Of a DNA stretch of 64,000 nt, positions 1-10,512 are shown in pieces. The notes beneath the pieces are model-generated. The model was not told the DNA's origin, searched no databases, and saw nothing but the letters and a program-made list of their open reading frames with translations. Made by a program: the position numbers and the translations under genes. Source of the stretch: Leishmania mexicana MHOM/GT/2001/U1103. Taxonomy: Eukaryota > Euglenozoa > Kinetoplastea > Trypanosomatida > Trypanosomatidae. Location: assembly GCF_000234665.1 (NCBI RefSeq), contig NC_018331.1, forward strand, positions 744,001 to 808,000. Reading direction: 5' to 3'. Each line of letters begins with the position of its first letter. The stretch's first letter is position 1.

Positions 1-115
1 TGCGCACATAGGTACGCGTAAAACGCACCACACCCCACCACCGGAAGAAAAAGAGGGATGCGCCGATTCGGCGCCAGCAGTGAGGGGGCACAACGGAAAA
101 TAGACCCCCGATAAA

Positions 116-183
116 AGCGAGAGCGCGAGAGGGGCGGCGGAAGAGACACGAGTGTCGCTGCAGCCGCCCCTCTCGCTCTCGCT
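116..183. other. Long near-perfect inverted repeat (hairpin)
   Basis: Positions 116-138 and 163-183 are reverse complements over 21 pairs, with only a 2-nt bulge in the left arm. The 24-nt centre has its own smaller inverted repeat (145-149 with 152-156). The arms are GC-rich. Transcribed from either strand this would fold into a stable stem-loop. It is not in a recognisable gene. It could be a structured UTR element, a non-coding RNA or a chance product of GA-rich sequence, but the arm match is longer than the surrounding simple repeats explain. Confidence 0.75.
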
Positions 184-501
184 CCTTCGGTGTGTGCGTG
201 TGTGTGCGCCCGGCTGAGGAATCCCATTTTACATCCCTCTGTGCACCCTGGGGGGCAGGCGATGTGGTATGAGAGAGATAAGGAAAACGCGCCAAGAGCG
301 GCATTTTCCTCTCGTGCGTCACACCCGTAGTGTAAGAGAGAGCCCGCAGCTCGCATTGCTGGCATTTCCTTTGCCGTTGTTTGTGTGCGCGTTGCTGTAT
401 GGATGGCGCTCCTTGATTTATTCGAAATAAACTGTCGAGCATTCCTCATCTTTTCCCGCGCCTTTACCGTTCCACCTTCCGCGGAGCTGGACCCTTACGT
501 G

Positions 502-504
<3 letters not shown>

Positions 505-542
<38 letters not shown>
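505..542. repeat. (GT)n microsatellite
   Basis: Uninterrupted alternating G and T over about 38 bases. It is typical of trypanosomatid intergenic DNA and is the source of the Cys/Val-rich and Thr/His-rich spurious frames here. Confidence 0.95.
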
Positions 543-545
<3 letters not shown>

Positions 546-786
546 TGTGCTTCGTTGCGAGAAGGTGGAAGGGGGAGGGGTGCACTGCCTTGACGCCTTT
601 TTTTAGTAGCAGCATTTTTTTTTGCGTTGACACAGACACACACACTCACACACATACGCGCACGCGAGCGGGGAGAGAGAGAGAATGGGGGGATGAGGAA
701 TGGGGTGAAGGGCAAAAGGATGAAGTCTGTGCGAACCACAAAATAGATATCGCGCTAGCATGAGGAGAGCGGCTAGCGAAAAAAAA

Positions 787-787
787 A

Positions 788-818
<31 letters not shown>
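787..818. repeat. (AAT)n microsatellite after a poly-A run
   Basis: A run of A's is followed by about ten AAT units and then imperfect TAG/GAT triplets to about 850. Confidence 0.9.
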
Positions 819-819
<1 letters not shown>

Positions 820-1205
820 TAGTAGTAGTAATAATAAAGATAATGATGATACGATAAAACAGAAGCGATGAAGAGAAAGCAAAGGTCGGTGATGGGGGAG
901 GGAGGGGGAAAAAACGAAGCAAGCAACCGGTCCGTGCTTTGTGTGTGTGCGTGTGTGTAGAGGGGGGAAAAGGGGGGGACGGCGAATTGCAGATTCCTCC
1001 TTACTTTTTTGTGTGTGTGGTTTTTCTTCATGAAGGTGCCCACACCGACACACACACACACAACACGCACACAGTCGCACGCCAGCAAACGGGCAGAGGA
1101 AGCGGAAAGGAGGTGTGCTGAAGCAACGCGAACGCGAAAAACGACAGACACGGAGGAGACGACGGGTTGATGGGGAGGGGGGGTAGGAGATATCGAAATA
1201 AAGTG

Positions 1206-1287
1206 AGAGGAGGAGGTGGAGGTAGAGGAGGAGGAGGAGGAGGTGGAGGTGGAGGTGGAGGTGGAGGTGGAGGTGGAGGAGGAGGGA
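1206..1287. repeat. GGAGGT/GGAGGA minisatellite
   Basis: Tandem hexamers of GGAGGT interspersed with GGAGGA cover about 80 bases, with perfect GGTGGA units in the centre (about 1230-1276). The G-rich strand is the plus strand, opposite to the direction of transcription. Confidence 0.9.
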
Positions 1288-2312
1288 CGAAGATAAAGAC
1301 GAAGGCGGAGGGAGGCACTCAACTGTCGATGTAAGAAAGAGCGTGAGTGAGAGAGAGCGAGAGAGCAGCATTTCTTCTTTTCCCAAGCTCAGAAGGCAGC
1401 AACAGCAACAGAAAAATCGACAGGCACACACACACACACGCACACACACACAGTGAGAAACTAGAAAGTAGCTAAGCAACCTAAGAAAAAAAAGCATGAG
1501 AATCGCAAGTAGCGAAGAGAGGAGCGTAAGCACGTCGTTTTGAAGTCTTTTTTCGTTGTTGTTTCGGTGGTAGGTCCGCCTCTGGACGTGCATGTGTGTG
1601 TCGTGAATGGCTTGGTCGGCGAGATGGGGAGAACGGGGAGAGCGGGCGGGCGGGAAAACCACCGAACAGCCACAGAAAAAAAAAACAGGCAGCCGCCATT
1701 CATGAAGAGCGTGCAGGAAGCGTGGCATCGCACCTTCCGTGACACGCATGCGCCAACGACGTCCATATGGACGTCCGAAAAAAAAAAAACGCAAACTGAG
1801 AGAGTCGCTGGTGACAGTGCCCCCCTCCCTCCCTCCCCCACTGCGGGTCGTGAATAGAGCTCACACACGACATACCAAAAAAAAAATAAACATACGCGAC
1901 TCAACACAGAAAAAAAAGGATGCGCAACGTCATCTTCCGTTTCCCGAAACCGGCAAGCACCCGCAGCGCGCCCCTCATGCAGCAAAGCAGCAGCGAGACG
2001 AAGTCAGCCACGCGTCTACACTCAGGAAGAACACACGCCACCAACTCACTCATGACCGCAGAGTGGTCACCACTTCCCGTACCGTTTTCCTTTCGCACCC
2101 CTCCCCTTATACCCCTCGCGCACAACGCTAGGGCTTCTCCTTCGCTGCCGGGCCGTCGCCCGGCACACCGCTGTATGTCCTTCTCGCAATCACACACGCC
2201 GAGCACAGATCCTCACAGCGATCACTCGTGGACCAAACATCGCGGCAAACATGTCACCGAGATCACACACACACACACGCACATACACCTGATCCGAGAC
2301 CACACGCCATCC

Positions 2313-3890
2313 CTACAGATGAGCCGTCTCCACGTACTTCGGCACAGCAGACTTCAGCGCCTCGCTCGCCTTCGCCGCAAACCGCTTCTGGAAGCTTGCC
2401 TGGAACATCAAGACCAGCTCCTCGGTCGTCTTGTTGAACGCCTTTACATCCTTCCACGCCTTGCGCGGGTCCAGCAGCTGCTCCGGCACGCGCGCGCACC
2501 TCTTCGGGATCTGCAGGCCCCAGCCCGGGTACACGCCGTACTCCTCCTTGTCCAGGCTGCCGTTGTGAATCGCGTCGATCACGGCACGCGTCACCTTCAG
2601 CGGCATCCGCTTCGCGCCGCGGTCCGCGCGCCCGCCAGCGTAGCCGGTGTTCAGCAGCCATACGCGGGCGTTGTGCTCCGTCATCTTCTTCGCCAGCTGC
2701 TCGCCATAGAATGTCGCGTGCCGCACAAGGAACGGGCCGGCGAAACACGACGAGAAGATCGGCTTCGCCACCGGCGTGCTGCCCACCTCCACGCCGGGCA
2801 CGTTCGCCGTGTACCCCATGATGAACCAGAACATCGCCTGCTCCGGCGTCAGCCGCGCAACCGGCGGCATCACGCCAAACGCGTCGTTCGTCAGGAAGAT
2901 CACGTTGCTCGGGTGCCCGGCAACCGCGTGCGTCAGCGCGCCGGGGATGTGCTCCAGCGGGTACGCAACGCGCGTGTTCTTGGAGATGGACTCGTCGTTG
3001 AAGTCGATCTCGTGCTTCAGCTTCTCCAGGGTGCAGTTCTCCGCCACGGAGCCGAACCTCACAGCGTTGTAGATCTCCTCCTCCGTCTTCGGGTTCAGCC
3101 CGATCGCCTTCGCGTAGCAGCCGCCCTCAATGTTGAACACGCCGCGGTCCGTCCACACGTGCTCGTCGTCGCCGATCAGCATCCGTTTCGGGTCCGCGGA
3201 CAGCGTCGTCTTGCCCGTCCCGCTCAGCCCGAAGAACACAGTCACGTCGCCCCTCTTGCCGACGTTCGCGGACGCGTGCATGCACAGGTGGCCCTGGCGC
3301 GGCATCAGCTCGAACATCACCGTCAGTATGCCCTTCTTCATCTCGCCAGCGTACTCCGTGCCGAGGATCACCTCCTCGCCCGTCTTGAAGTTTAGCGACA
3401 CAGACGTCGTCGACGTGACCCCGGGCACCGACGGGTCTGCCGAGTGCTCGCCGGCGTTGTAGATCGTGTACTGCGGCTCGCCAAAGTTCTCCAGCTCCTG
3501 CTGTGTCGGGCGGATCAGCATGTTGTGCATGAACAGCGCGTGATACGGCCGCGCCGTGATCACACGCACCTTCAGGCGATAGCGCTCGTCGTGCCCGGCG
3601 AAGCAGTCCACGATGAACAGGTGGTCGCGTGAATTCAGGAAGTCCATCGCGCGCTTCTTCACCTTTGCAAACGACTCCTCGCTCAGCTTCACGTTGACAC
3701 TGCCCCAGTCCACGTTCTCGCGCACGTCATCCGTGTCCACCACACGCTTGTCTCTCGGCGAGCGGCCAGTCTTCGCGTATGATAGCACGCACAGCGCGCC
3801 GCGCGCGCTCAGCTTCGAGTCCTTCTCGAGCTTCAGCGCCCACTGCACCAGCTCGGGGGCGGTGAGGTTGCGGTGGATGATCGGGGCCAT
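2313..3890 (-). CDS. PEPCK: Phosphoenolpyruvate carboxykinase (ATP), glycosomal, copy A
   Basis: This 525-residue protein is an ATP-dependent PEP carboxykinase, which interconverts oxaloacetate + ATP and PEP + CO2 + ADP. In Leishmania it is a glycosomal enzyme of succinic fermentation and gluconeogenesis. Visible motifs are TGRSPRDK (41-48, with substrate-binding Arg), the P-loop GLSGTGKT (221-228) and the kinase-2/metal motif GDDEHVW (240-246). It ends in AHL, which fits the loose PTS1 consensus [SAC][KRH][LM]. The length is normal for the family. The ATG at 3890 is the only sensible start. It is the last copy of the array in the transcription direction. Its 3' flank differs from that of copies B and C starting 12 nt past the stop, while 80 nt upstream are shared with copy C. 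It has Val110 where copy C has Ala. Confidence 0.97.
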   Translation of the reverse strand: MAPIIHRNLTAPELVQWALKLEKDSKLSARGALCVLSYAKTGRSPRDKRVVDTDDVRENVDWGSVNVKLSEESFAKVKKRAMDFLNSRDHLFIVDCFAGHDERYRLKVRVITARPYHALFMHNMLIRPTQQELENFGEPQYTIYNAGEHSADPSVPGVTSTTSVSLNFKTGEEVILGTEYAGEMKKGILTVMFELMPRQGHLCMHASANVGKRGDVTVFFGLSGTGKTTLSADPKRMLIGDDEHVWTDRGVFNIEGGCYAKAIGLNPKTEEEIYNAVRFGSVAENCTLEKLKHEIDFNDESISKNTRVAYPLEHIPGALTHAVAGHPSNVIFLTNDAFGVMPPVARLTPEQAMFWFIMGYTANVPGVEVGSTPVAKPIFSSCFAGPFLVRHATFYGEQLAKKMTEHNARVWLLNTGYAGGRADRGAKRMPLKVTRAVIDAIHNGSLDKEEYGVYPGWGLQIPKRCARVPEQLLDPRKAWKDVKAFNKTTEELVLMFQASFQKRFAAKASEALKSAVPKYVETAHL

Positions 3891-6559
3891 GGTTGATCAC
3901 CTTCGCGAGGTGGTGTGATTAGGTAGGTGGGGGAGGGGCAAGGGGCGCACTGTGTAAAGGCGGCTATGGTGATGGCTCACGTGCGTAGCAATCACGAGAA
4001 AATAGAGGCGAGCAACGGGGGAGGGGATGGGGTAAAAGCAAGGACAGGAAGCGAGCGAAGTGCCAAGGACGTGACACGGGGAGTGCAGGTCTTATAGAGT
4101 TGCCTGTGTGTGTGTGTCTGTTTGTGAGTGCACGTGTCCGCCAAGGCGCGTTGAGGAAGGGGGGGCGATGGCGACAAGATAGGGGGATGAGAGTGAAAAT
4201 AAGATGCAAGAGCAACAACAAGTGAATATAGCAAGTGCTTGGGAGATGTCAGCGGTGAGATACACTGGGCGCGGGTAGTGTTCGATGCAGCGTTGTTGTT
4301 GTTGGCGTGTGTAGCGCCGATGGTAGAGGTGGAGAGAGACACTGTGAGGTGAGTGGGGGTGGAGCGCTGGAAGGAAACGCAAGGAAGAAAGGGAGGAGCA
4401 TTATGGAGAAATTCAAGCATGATAGGGGAGCGTTTTGGCAAGGTGTGGAGTGTGGCATCGGGTCCTAGTCGGAGACAGATGATAGGGAAGGGCGGGTGGG
4501 CGGCGGGTTAGGGGACAAAAACATCCCTGATAAGCAGAGTCTCTCTATACAGAGGACGCGGTGAGGCGCACTTCTGAGGAGGCGTGAGGTGGTGATACCT
4601 CAGCACCACTGTCGCTTGGACGGAAGGCCCCTTTCTCATATACGCAAGCACACAGTGGCGACTGAACTCGAAGGAACCCTCCTGCGCTTCCATCCACCCA
4701 CCCGCTGAGCGCACAACAAAGCGCGCAGCTCGTCGGGGGACGTTCAGCCTCCGTGGGCCACATGCAACCTAACGCACTCCATCCCCTAAACCCAACCGCT
4801 CTCCTTTCCAGGGTAGTTGTCTTCTTGATGATCGTATGTTGTTTGTTGCTTCCGTAGGTGTGTTCGCGTGGTGCCTCGTTGAACTGTGAGATGCTCACCA
4901 AGCACCACCACCACCACCACCACCAACACCGCACCACACCACTTTAAAAGTAACATCTTATTATATCCATGTACCCTTCTGTTGGCATGCGTAGATGCGT
5001 GCATGCGTGTGTGTATGGGTGTGATGTTCTGCACATTGCCGCAAACTCTGGTGCCCTTTCTTTCTCTGAAACACGAGAGAAAGAATAAAAAGGGGGTGGG
5101 GGGCCATGGTCCGCTCTACCTTGTACGCCAGTGCTCGTGCGTGTCTGGGTGTGTGTGTGTGTGCGCGCGCGCATAGGGGCATGGTGCTCGCTTCACTATT
5201 TTTCGCTTCGCGTGCTCCGTCCTTCTCTCGGTCCTTCGAGCAGCGTCCGCGTTGCTTGCATCTACCTCGACCCGTGATGGCCTCGCTTGCCCTTTCTCTC
5301 TGCACCTCCGCGGCATTATCCATATCTTCGAGGGGAGAGAGAGGGGGAAGGGGGTTGGGGCGGGCAGTCGTGAAGCAGGCTGTTCGCCACGACACTGCTC
5401 AGCCAGAGGAGGTGCACAGAGACAGACGGAGACAGAGGGGCACGCGAGAAGATCACAAGCACAAGCCAAAGAGGTGCGCGCAAGACCAGTCGAGCAGCAG
5501 AGGTCTACTGTCTTCCGCTGCACGGTCTCATACCCGCCCGTAGAAACACACACACAGAGAGAGACACACCCACGTATACAGGCAAAGTACATAGACGTCC
5601 ACACACCCCAGAATCAGCCATTCCGTACAGCACCAGCAGCAGCATCGAGTTTTCTCATTTTCTTTTGGTCGGTAGAGGGAGAAGGAGTGGGAGGCCTGGA
5701 CACGACAGCATACAGAACAGAAGACAGACAGGCATCAAAACGGAAACAAACAAAACGAAAGAAAAAAGGGCGCGGAGTCGACTCCACGCTCTCCCCACTC
5801 TCCATTGTATAGCATCAAAATATGGAGAGGGAGGGAGAGGGGGGAAGGGCCACACACACACTGGCAGGGCAGCGCCCAGAGAGAGAAGGAGGAGGGAGAG
5901 TCCTCACAATAATAATAATAGTGATGATGATCCCACACACACACACGTCTTCATCATCACACCACTGCCACCACTTTTCCTTTTGGGGGGAAGGGGCGCT
6001 CTGCTATCTCCACGCGACTTTGATGCACGAGAGGGACCACGTGAACGTCCTCCACAGCAACGTGCCCATGGCAACGGGCAGGCGCGTAAAATGAAAACGC
6101 CGAAAAGGCGATAAAGAAATGAGTTACGCAACTGTCAATCAACAACGAAACGTACCAGTATAGTGAAACCACGCGTCCACGTCAGGCGCCCGCCAGAGAG
6201 AGCGCGCGACGCAAAACAGAGCAAGCAAGAACAGAAGCACAAGACGGGACGTGTGGCAGCAGCCTGACAAGACCACTGTCACATAAGACCCGCATTAACA
6301 GCACGACACCCTGCATAGCATCGACTCCATGCGTCATCAGCGATGTTAAAGGCTTTGCACGCTTCAAAGCACAGGTCCAGGCCGCTGAATATATATTTAT
6401 ATACTTCAGGATGCAAGAACTGCTCTACACGTGTTGAACGACTGCATAAGCGGTCATCCAAAAGCACATCAACGCCTCCATGCATAAAGGCAAGCAAAGA
6501 CGCTCTCCGGGCATCCAGACACTCAACCTGCCGCGCTCAGCCGACACAACACGCCATCC
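3891..6559. other. Intergenic region between PEPCK copies A and B
   Basis: It has three parts. 3891-3970 is a pyrimidine-rich (on the minus strand) leader shared with copy C, with candidate splice-acceptor AGs close to the ATG. 3971-5313 is seen only once in the assembly and is low-complexity, with a (CAC)n run near 4903-4925. 5314-6548 is duplicated at 7689-8923 and is the 3' flank of copy B; its part nearest the gene (about 6110-6548) is less repetitive than most intergenic DNA in this window. I see no credible gene. Confidence 0.8.
5314..6548. repeat. Duplicated PEPCK 3' flank, copy 1
   Basis: This stretch is repeated almost exactly at 7689-8923 (offset 2375). I noted one base difference: C at 6314, A at 8689. 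Together with the adjoining gene it forms the repeat unit of the PEPCK array. It serves as the 3' flank of copy B. Confidence 0.95.
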
Positions 6560-7358
6560 CTACAGATGAGCCGTCTCCACGTACTTCGGCACAGCAGACT
6601 TCAGCGCCTCGCTCGCCTTCGCCGCAAACCGCTTCTGGAAGCTTGCCTGGAACATCAAGACCAGCTCCTCGGTCGTCTTGTTGAACGCCTTTACATCCTT
6701 CCACGCCTTGCGCGGGTCCAGCAGCTGCTCCGGCACGCGCGCGCACCTCTTCGGGATCTGCAGGCCCCAGCCCGGGTACACGCCGTACTCCTCCTTGTCC
6801 AGGCTGCCGTTGTGAATCGCGTCGATCACGGCACGCGTCACCTTCAGCGGCATCCGCTTCGCGCCGCGGTCCGCGCGCCCGCCAGCGTAGCCGGTGTTCA
6901 GCAGCCATACGCGGGCGTTGTGCTCCGTCATCTTCTTCGCCAGCTGCTCGCCATAGAATGTCGCGTGCCGCACAAGGAACGGGCCGGCGAAACACGACGA
7001 GAAGATCGGCTTCGCCACCGGCGTGCTGCCCACCTCCACGCCGGGCACGTTCGCCGTGTACCCCATGATGAACCAGAACATCGCCTGCTCCGGCGTCAGC
7101 CGCGCAACCGGCGGCATCACGCCAAACGCGTCGTTCGTCAAGAAGATCACGTTGCTCGGGTGCCCGGCAACCGCGTGCGTCAGCGCGCCGGGGATGTGCT
7201 CCAGCGGGTACGCAACGCGCGTGTTCTTGGAGATGGACTCGTCGTTGAAGTCGATCTCGTGCTTCAGCTTCTCCAGGGTGCAGTTCTCCGCCACGGAGCC
7301 GAACCTCACAGCGTTGTAGATCTCCTCCTCCGTCTTCGGGTTCAGCCCGATCGCCTTC

Positions 7359-7391
<33 letters not shown>

Positions 7392-7588
7392 CGGTCCGTC
7401 CACACGTGCTCGTCGTCGCCGATCAGCATCCGTTTCGGGTCCGCGGACAGCGTCGTCTTGCCCGTCCCGCTCAGCCCGAAGAACACAGTCACGTCGCCCC
7501 TCTTGCCGACGTTCGCGGACGCGTGCATGCACAGGTGGCCCTGGCGCGGCATCAGCTCGAACATCACCGTCAGTATGCCCTTCTTCAT
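6560..7588 (-). CDS. PEPCK: PEP carboxykinase copy B, 5' part missing in assembly gap
   Basis: The 342 codons before the stop encode residues 184-525 of PEPCK, identical in protein sequence to copies A and C over this stretch. The P-loop, kinase-2 motif and C-terminal AHL are all present. The frame runs straight into the run of N's at 7589, so the first 183 codons and the upstream flank are lost to the gap; this is an assembly break, not evidence of a pseudogene. Copy B has at least one private silent base (A at 7141; copies A and C have G), which supports it being a real separate copy rather than a duplicated contig. The Met at 184 is internal and is not a start. Confidence 0.93.
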
Positions 7589-7688
7589 NNNNNNNNNNNN
7601 NNNNNNNNNNNNNNNNNNNNNNNNNNNNNNNNNNNNNNNNNNNNNNNNNNNNNNNNNNNNNNNNNNNNNNNNNNNNNNNNNNNNNNNN
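7589..7688. other. Assembly gap of 100 N inside the PEPCK array
   Basis: Exactly 100 N's, which is a usual placeholder for unknown length. The left side is inside PEPCK codon 183/184. The right side resumes within the PEPCK 3' flank at the point matching 5314. If copy B has the same upstream DNA as copy A, the true sequence here is about 1.97 kb (549 nt of coding sequence plus the equivalent of 3891-5313). Confidence 0.9.
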
Positions 7689-8923
7689 CATTATCCATAT
7701 CTTCGAGGGGAGAGAGAGGGGGAAGGGGGTTGGGGCGGGCAGTCGTGAAGCAGGCTGTTCGCCACGACACTGCTCAGCCAGAGGAGGTGCACAGAGACAG
7801 ACGGAGACAGAGGGGCACGCGAGAAGATCACAAGCACAAGCCAAAGAGGTGCGCGCAAGACCAGTCGAGCAGCAGAGGTCTACTGTCTTCCGCTGCACGG
7901 TCTCATACCCGCCCGTAGAAACACACACACAGAGAGAGACACACCCACGTATACAGGCAAAGTACATAGACGTCCACACACCCCAGAATCAGCCATTCCG
8001 TACAGCACCAGCAGCAGCATCGAGTTTTCTCATTTTCTTTTGGTCGGTAGAGGGAGAAGGAGTGGGAGGCCTGGACACGACAGCATACAGAACAGAAGAC
8101 AGACAGGCATCAAAACGGAAACAAACAAAACGAAAGAAAAAAGGGCGCGGAGTCGACTCCACGCTCTCCCCACTCTCCATTGTATAGCATCAAAATATGG
8201 AGAGGGAGGGAGAGGGGGGAAGGGCCACACACACACTGGCAGGGCAGCGCCCAGAGAGAGAAGGAGGAGGGAGAGTCCTCACAATAATAATAATAGTGAT
8301 GATGATCCCACACACACACACGTCTTCATCATCACACCACTGCCACCACTTTTCCTTTTGGGGGGAAGGGGCGCTCTGCTATCTCCACGCGACTTTGATG
8401 CACGAGAGGGACCACGTGAACGTCCTCCACAGCAACGTGCCCATGGCAACGGGCAGGCGCGTAAAATGAAAACGCCGAAAAGGCGATAAAGAAATGAGTT
8501 ACGCAACTGTCAATCAACAACGAAACGTACCAGTATAGTGAAACCACGCGTCCACGTCAGGCGCCCGCCAGAGAGAGCGCGCGACGCAAAACAGAGCAAG
8601 CAAGAACAGAAGCACAAGACGGGACGTGTGGCAGCAGCCTGACAAGACCACTGTCACATAAGACCCGCATTAACAGCACGACACCCTGAATAGCATCGAC
8701 TCCATGCGTCATCAGCGATGTTAAAGGCTTTGCACGCTTCAAAGCACAGGTCCAGGCCGCTGAATATATATTTATATACTTCAGGATGCAAGAACTGCTC
8801 TACACGTGTTGAACGACTGCATAAGCGGTCATCCAAAAGCACATCAACGCCTCCATGCATAAAGGCAAGCAAAGACGCTCTCCGGGCATCCAGACACTCA
8901 ACCTGCCGCGCTCAGCCGACACA
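7689..8923. repeat. Duplicated PEPCK 3' flank, copy 2
   Basis: Near-identical to 5314-6548. It is the 3' flank of copy C and contains the same simple repeats, including a short (AAT)n block near 8283-8295. No gene is seen in it. Confidence 0.95.
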
Positions 8924-8934
8924 ACACGCCATCC

Positions 8935-9733
8935 CTACAGATGAGCCGTCTCCACGTACTTCGGCACAGCAGACTTCAGCGCCTCGCTCGCCTTCGCCGC
9001 AAACCGCTTCTGGAAGCTTGCCTGGAACATCAAGACCAGCTCCTCGGTCGTCTTGTTGAACGCCTTTACATCCTTCCACGCCTTGCGCGGGTCCAGCAGC
9101 TGCTCCGGCACGCGCGCGCACCTCTTCGGGATCTGCAGGCCCCAGCCCGGGTACACGCCGTACTCCTCCTTGTCCAGGCTGCCGTTGTGAATCGCGTCGA
9201 TCACGGCACGCGTCACCTTCAGCGGCATCCGCTTCGCGCCGCGGTCCGCGCGCCCGCCAGCGTAGCCGGTGTTCAGCAGCCATACGCGGGCGTTGTGCTC
9301 CGTCATCTTCTTCGCCAGCTGCTCGCCATAGAATGTCGCGTGCCGCACAAGGAACGGGCCGGCGAAACACGACGAGAAGATCGGCTTCGCCACCGGCGTG
9401 CTGCCCACCTCCACGCCGGGCACGTTCGCCGTGTACCCCATGATGAACCAGAACATCGCCTGCTCCGGCGTCAGCCGCGCAACCGGCGGCATCACGCCAA
9501 ACGCGTCGTTCGTCAGGAAGATCACGTTGCTCGGGTGCCCGGCAACCGCGTGCGTCAGCGCGCCGGGGATGTGCTCCAGCGGGTACGCAACGCGCGTGTT
9601 CTTGGAGATGGACTCGTCGTTGAAGTCGATCTCGTGCTTCAGCTTCTCCAGGGTGCAGTTCTCCGCCACGGAGCCGAACCTCACAGCGTTGTAGATCTCC
9701 TCCTCCGTCTTCGGGTTCAGCCCGATCGCCTTC

Positions 9734-9766
<33 letters not shown>

Positions 9767-10512
9767 CGGTCCGTCCACACGTGCTCGTCGTCGCCGATCA
9801 GCATCCGTTTCGGGTCCGCGGACAGCGTCGTCTTGCCCGTCCCGCTCAGCCCGAAGAACACAGTCACGTCGCCCCTCTTGCCGACGTTCGCGGACGCGTG
9901 CATGCACAGGTGGCCCTGGCGCGGCATCAGCTCGAACATCACCGTCAGTATGCCCTTCTTCATCTCGCCAGCGTACTCCGTGCCGAGGATCACCTCCTCG
10001 CCCGTCTTGAAGTTTAGCGACACAGACGTCGTCGACGTGACCCCGGGCACCGACGGGTCTGCCGAGTGCTCGCCGGCGTTGTAGATCGTGTACTGCGGCT
10101 CGCCAAAGTTCTCCAGCTCCTGCTGTGTCGGGCGGATCAGCATGTTGTGCATGAACAGCGCGTGATACGGCCGCGCCGTGATCGCACGCACCTTCAGGCG
10201 ATAGCGCTCGTCGTGCCCGGCGAAGCAGTCCACGATGAACAGGTGGTCGCGTGAATTCAGGAAGTCCATCGCACGCTTCTTCACCTTTGCAAACGACTCC
10301 TCGCTCAGCTTCACGTTGACACTGCCCCAGTCCACGTTCTCGCGCACGTCATCCGTGTCCACCACACGCTTGTCTCTCGGCGAGCGGCCAGTCTTCGCGT
10401 ATGATAGCACGCACAGCGCGCCGCGCGCGCTCAGCTTCGAGTCCTTCTCGAGCTTCAGCGCCCACTGCACCAGCTCGGGGGCGGTGAGGTTGCGGTGGAT
10501 GATCGGGGCCAT
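8935..10512 (-). CDS. PEPCK: Phosphoenolpyruvate carockinase family: PEP carboxykinase (ATP), glycosomal, copy C
   Basis: A full 525-residue PEP carboxykinase and the first copy of the array in the transcription direction. It carries the same motifs as copy A: TGRSPRDK at 41-48, GLSGTGKT at 221-228, GDDEHVW at 240-246 and a C-terminal AHL that could be a PTS1. It differs from copy A at residue 110 (Ala for Val; base 10184 against 3562) and at a few silent sites. The 80 nt upstream of the ATG equal those of copy A, then the sequence becomes unique at 10593, which marks the array's left border in the transcription direction. Its 3' flank is the duplicated type and differs from that of copy A, so its mRNA should carry a different 3' UTR. 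Confidence 0.97.

Larger units (their letters stand above)
1..2301. other. Low-complexity intergenic flank, no gene seen
   Basis: This 2.3 kb lies 3' of the last PEPCK copy and runs to the window edge. It holds microsatellites, a GGAGGT minisatellite, several poly-A runs (about 781-789, 1674-1684, 1779-1789, 1878-1887) and a strong hairpin near the left end. The many open frames here are compositional: their translations are runs of Cys/Val, Thr/His, Pro or Ser. It should contain the 3' UTR of PEPCK copy A and perhaps the 5' flank of the next gene to the left, which is outside the window. Confidence 0.7.

Noticed and set aside
603..1794. Overlapping minus-strand frames of 239 and 382 codons
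   Set aside because: They are translations of GGA/GGT/TTA-type simple repeats (runs of Ser, Thr, Leu, Tyr).
1920..3395. Plus-strand 491-codon open frame across PEPCK
   Set aside because: It is the antisense shadow of PEPCK copy A, with Arg/His/Leu-rich composition. The PEPCK motifs on the minus strand are decisive.
4770..4790. CCCTAAACCC resembling a telomere unit
   Set aside because: Only a single imperfect unit in ordinary intergenic DNA; not an interstitial telomere array.
6560..7588. Copy B of PEPCK as a truncated pseudogene
   Set aside because: The truncation is exactly at the run of N's and the rest is intact, so it is an assembly gap.
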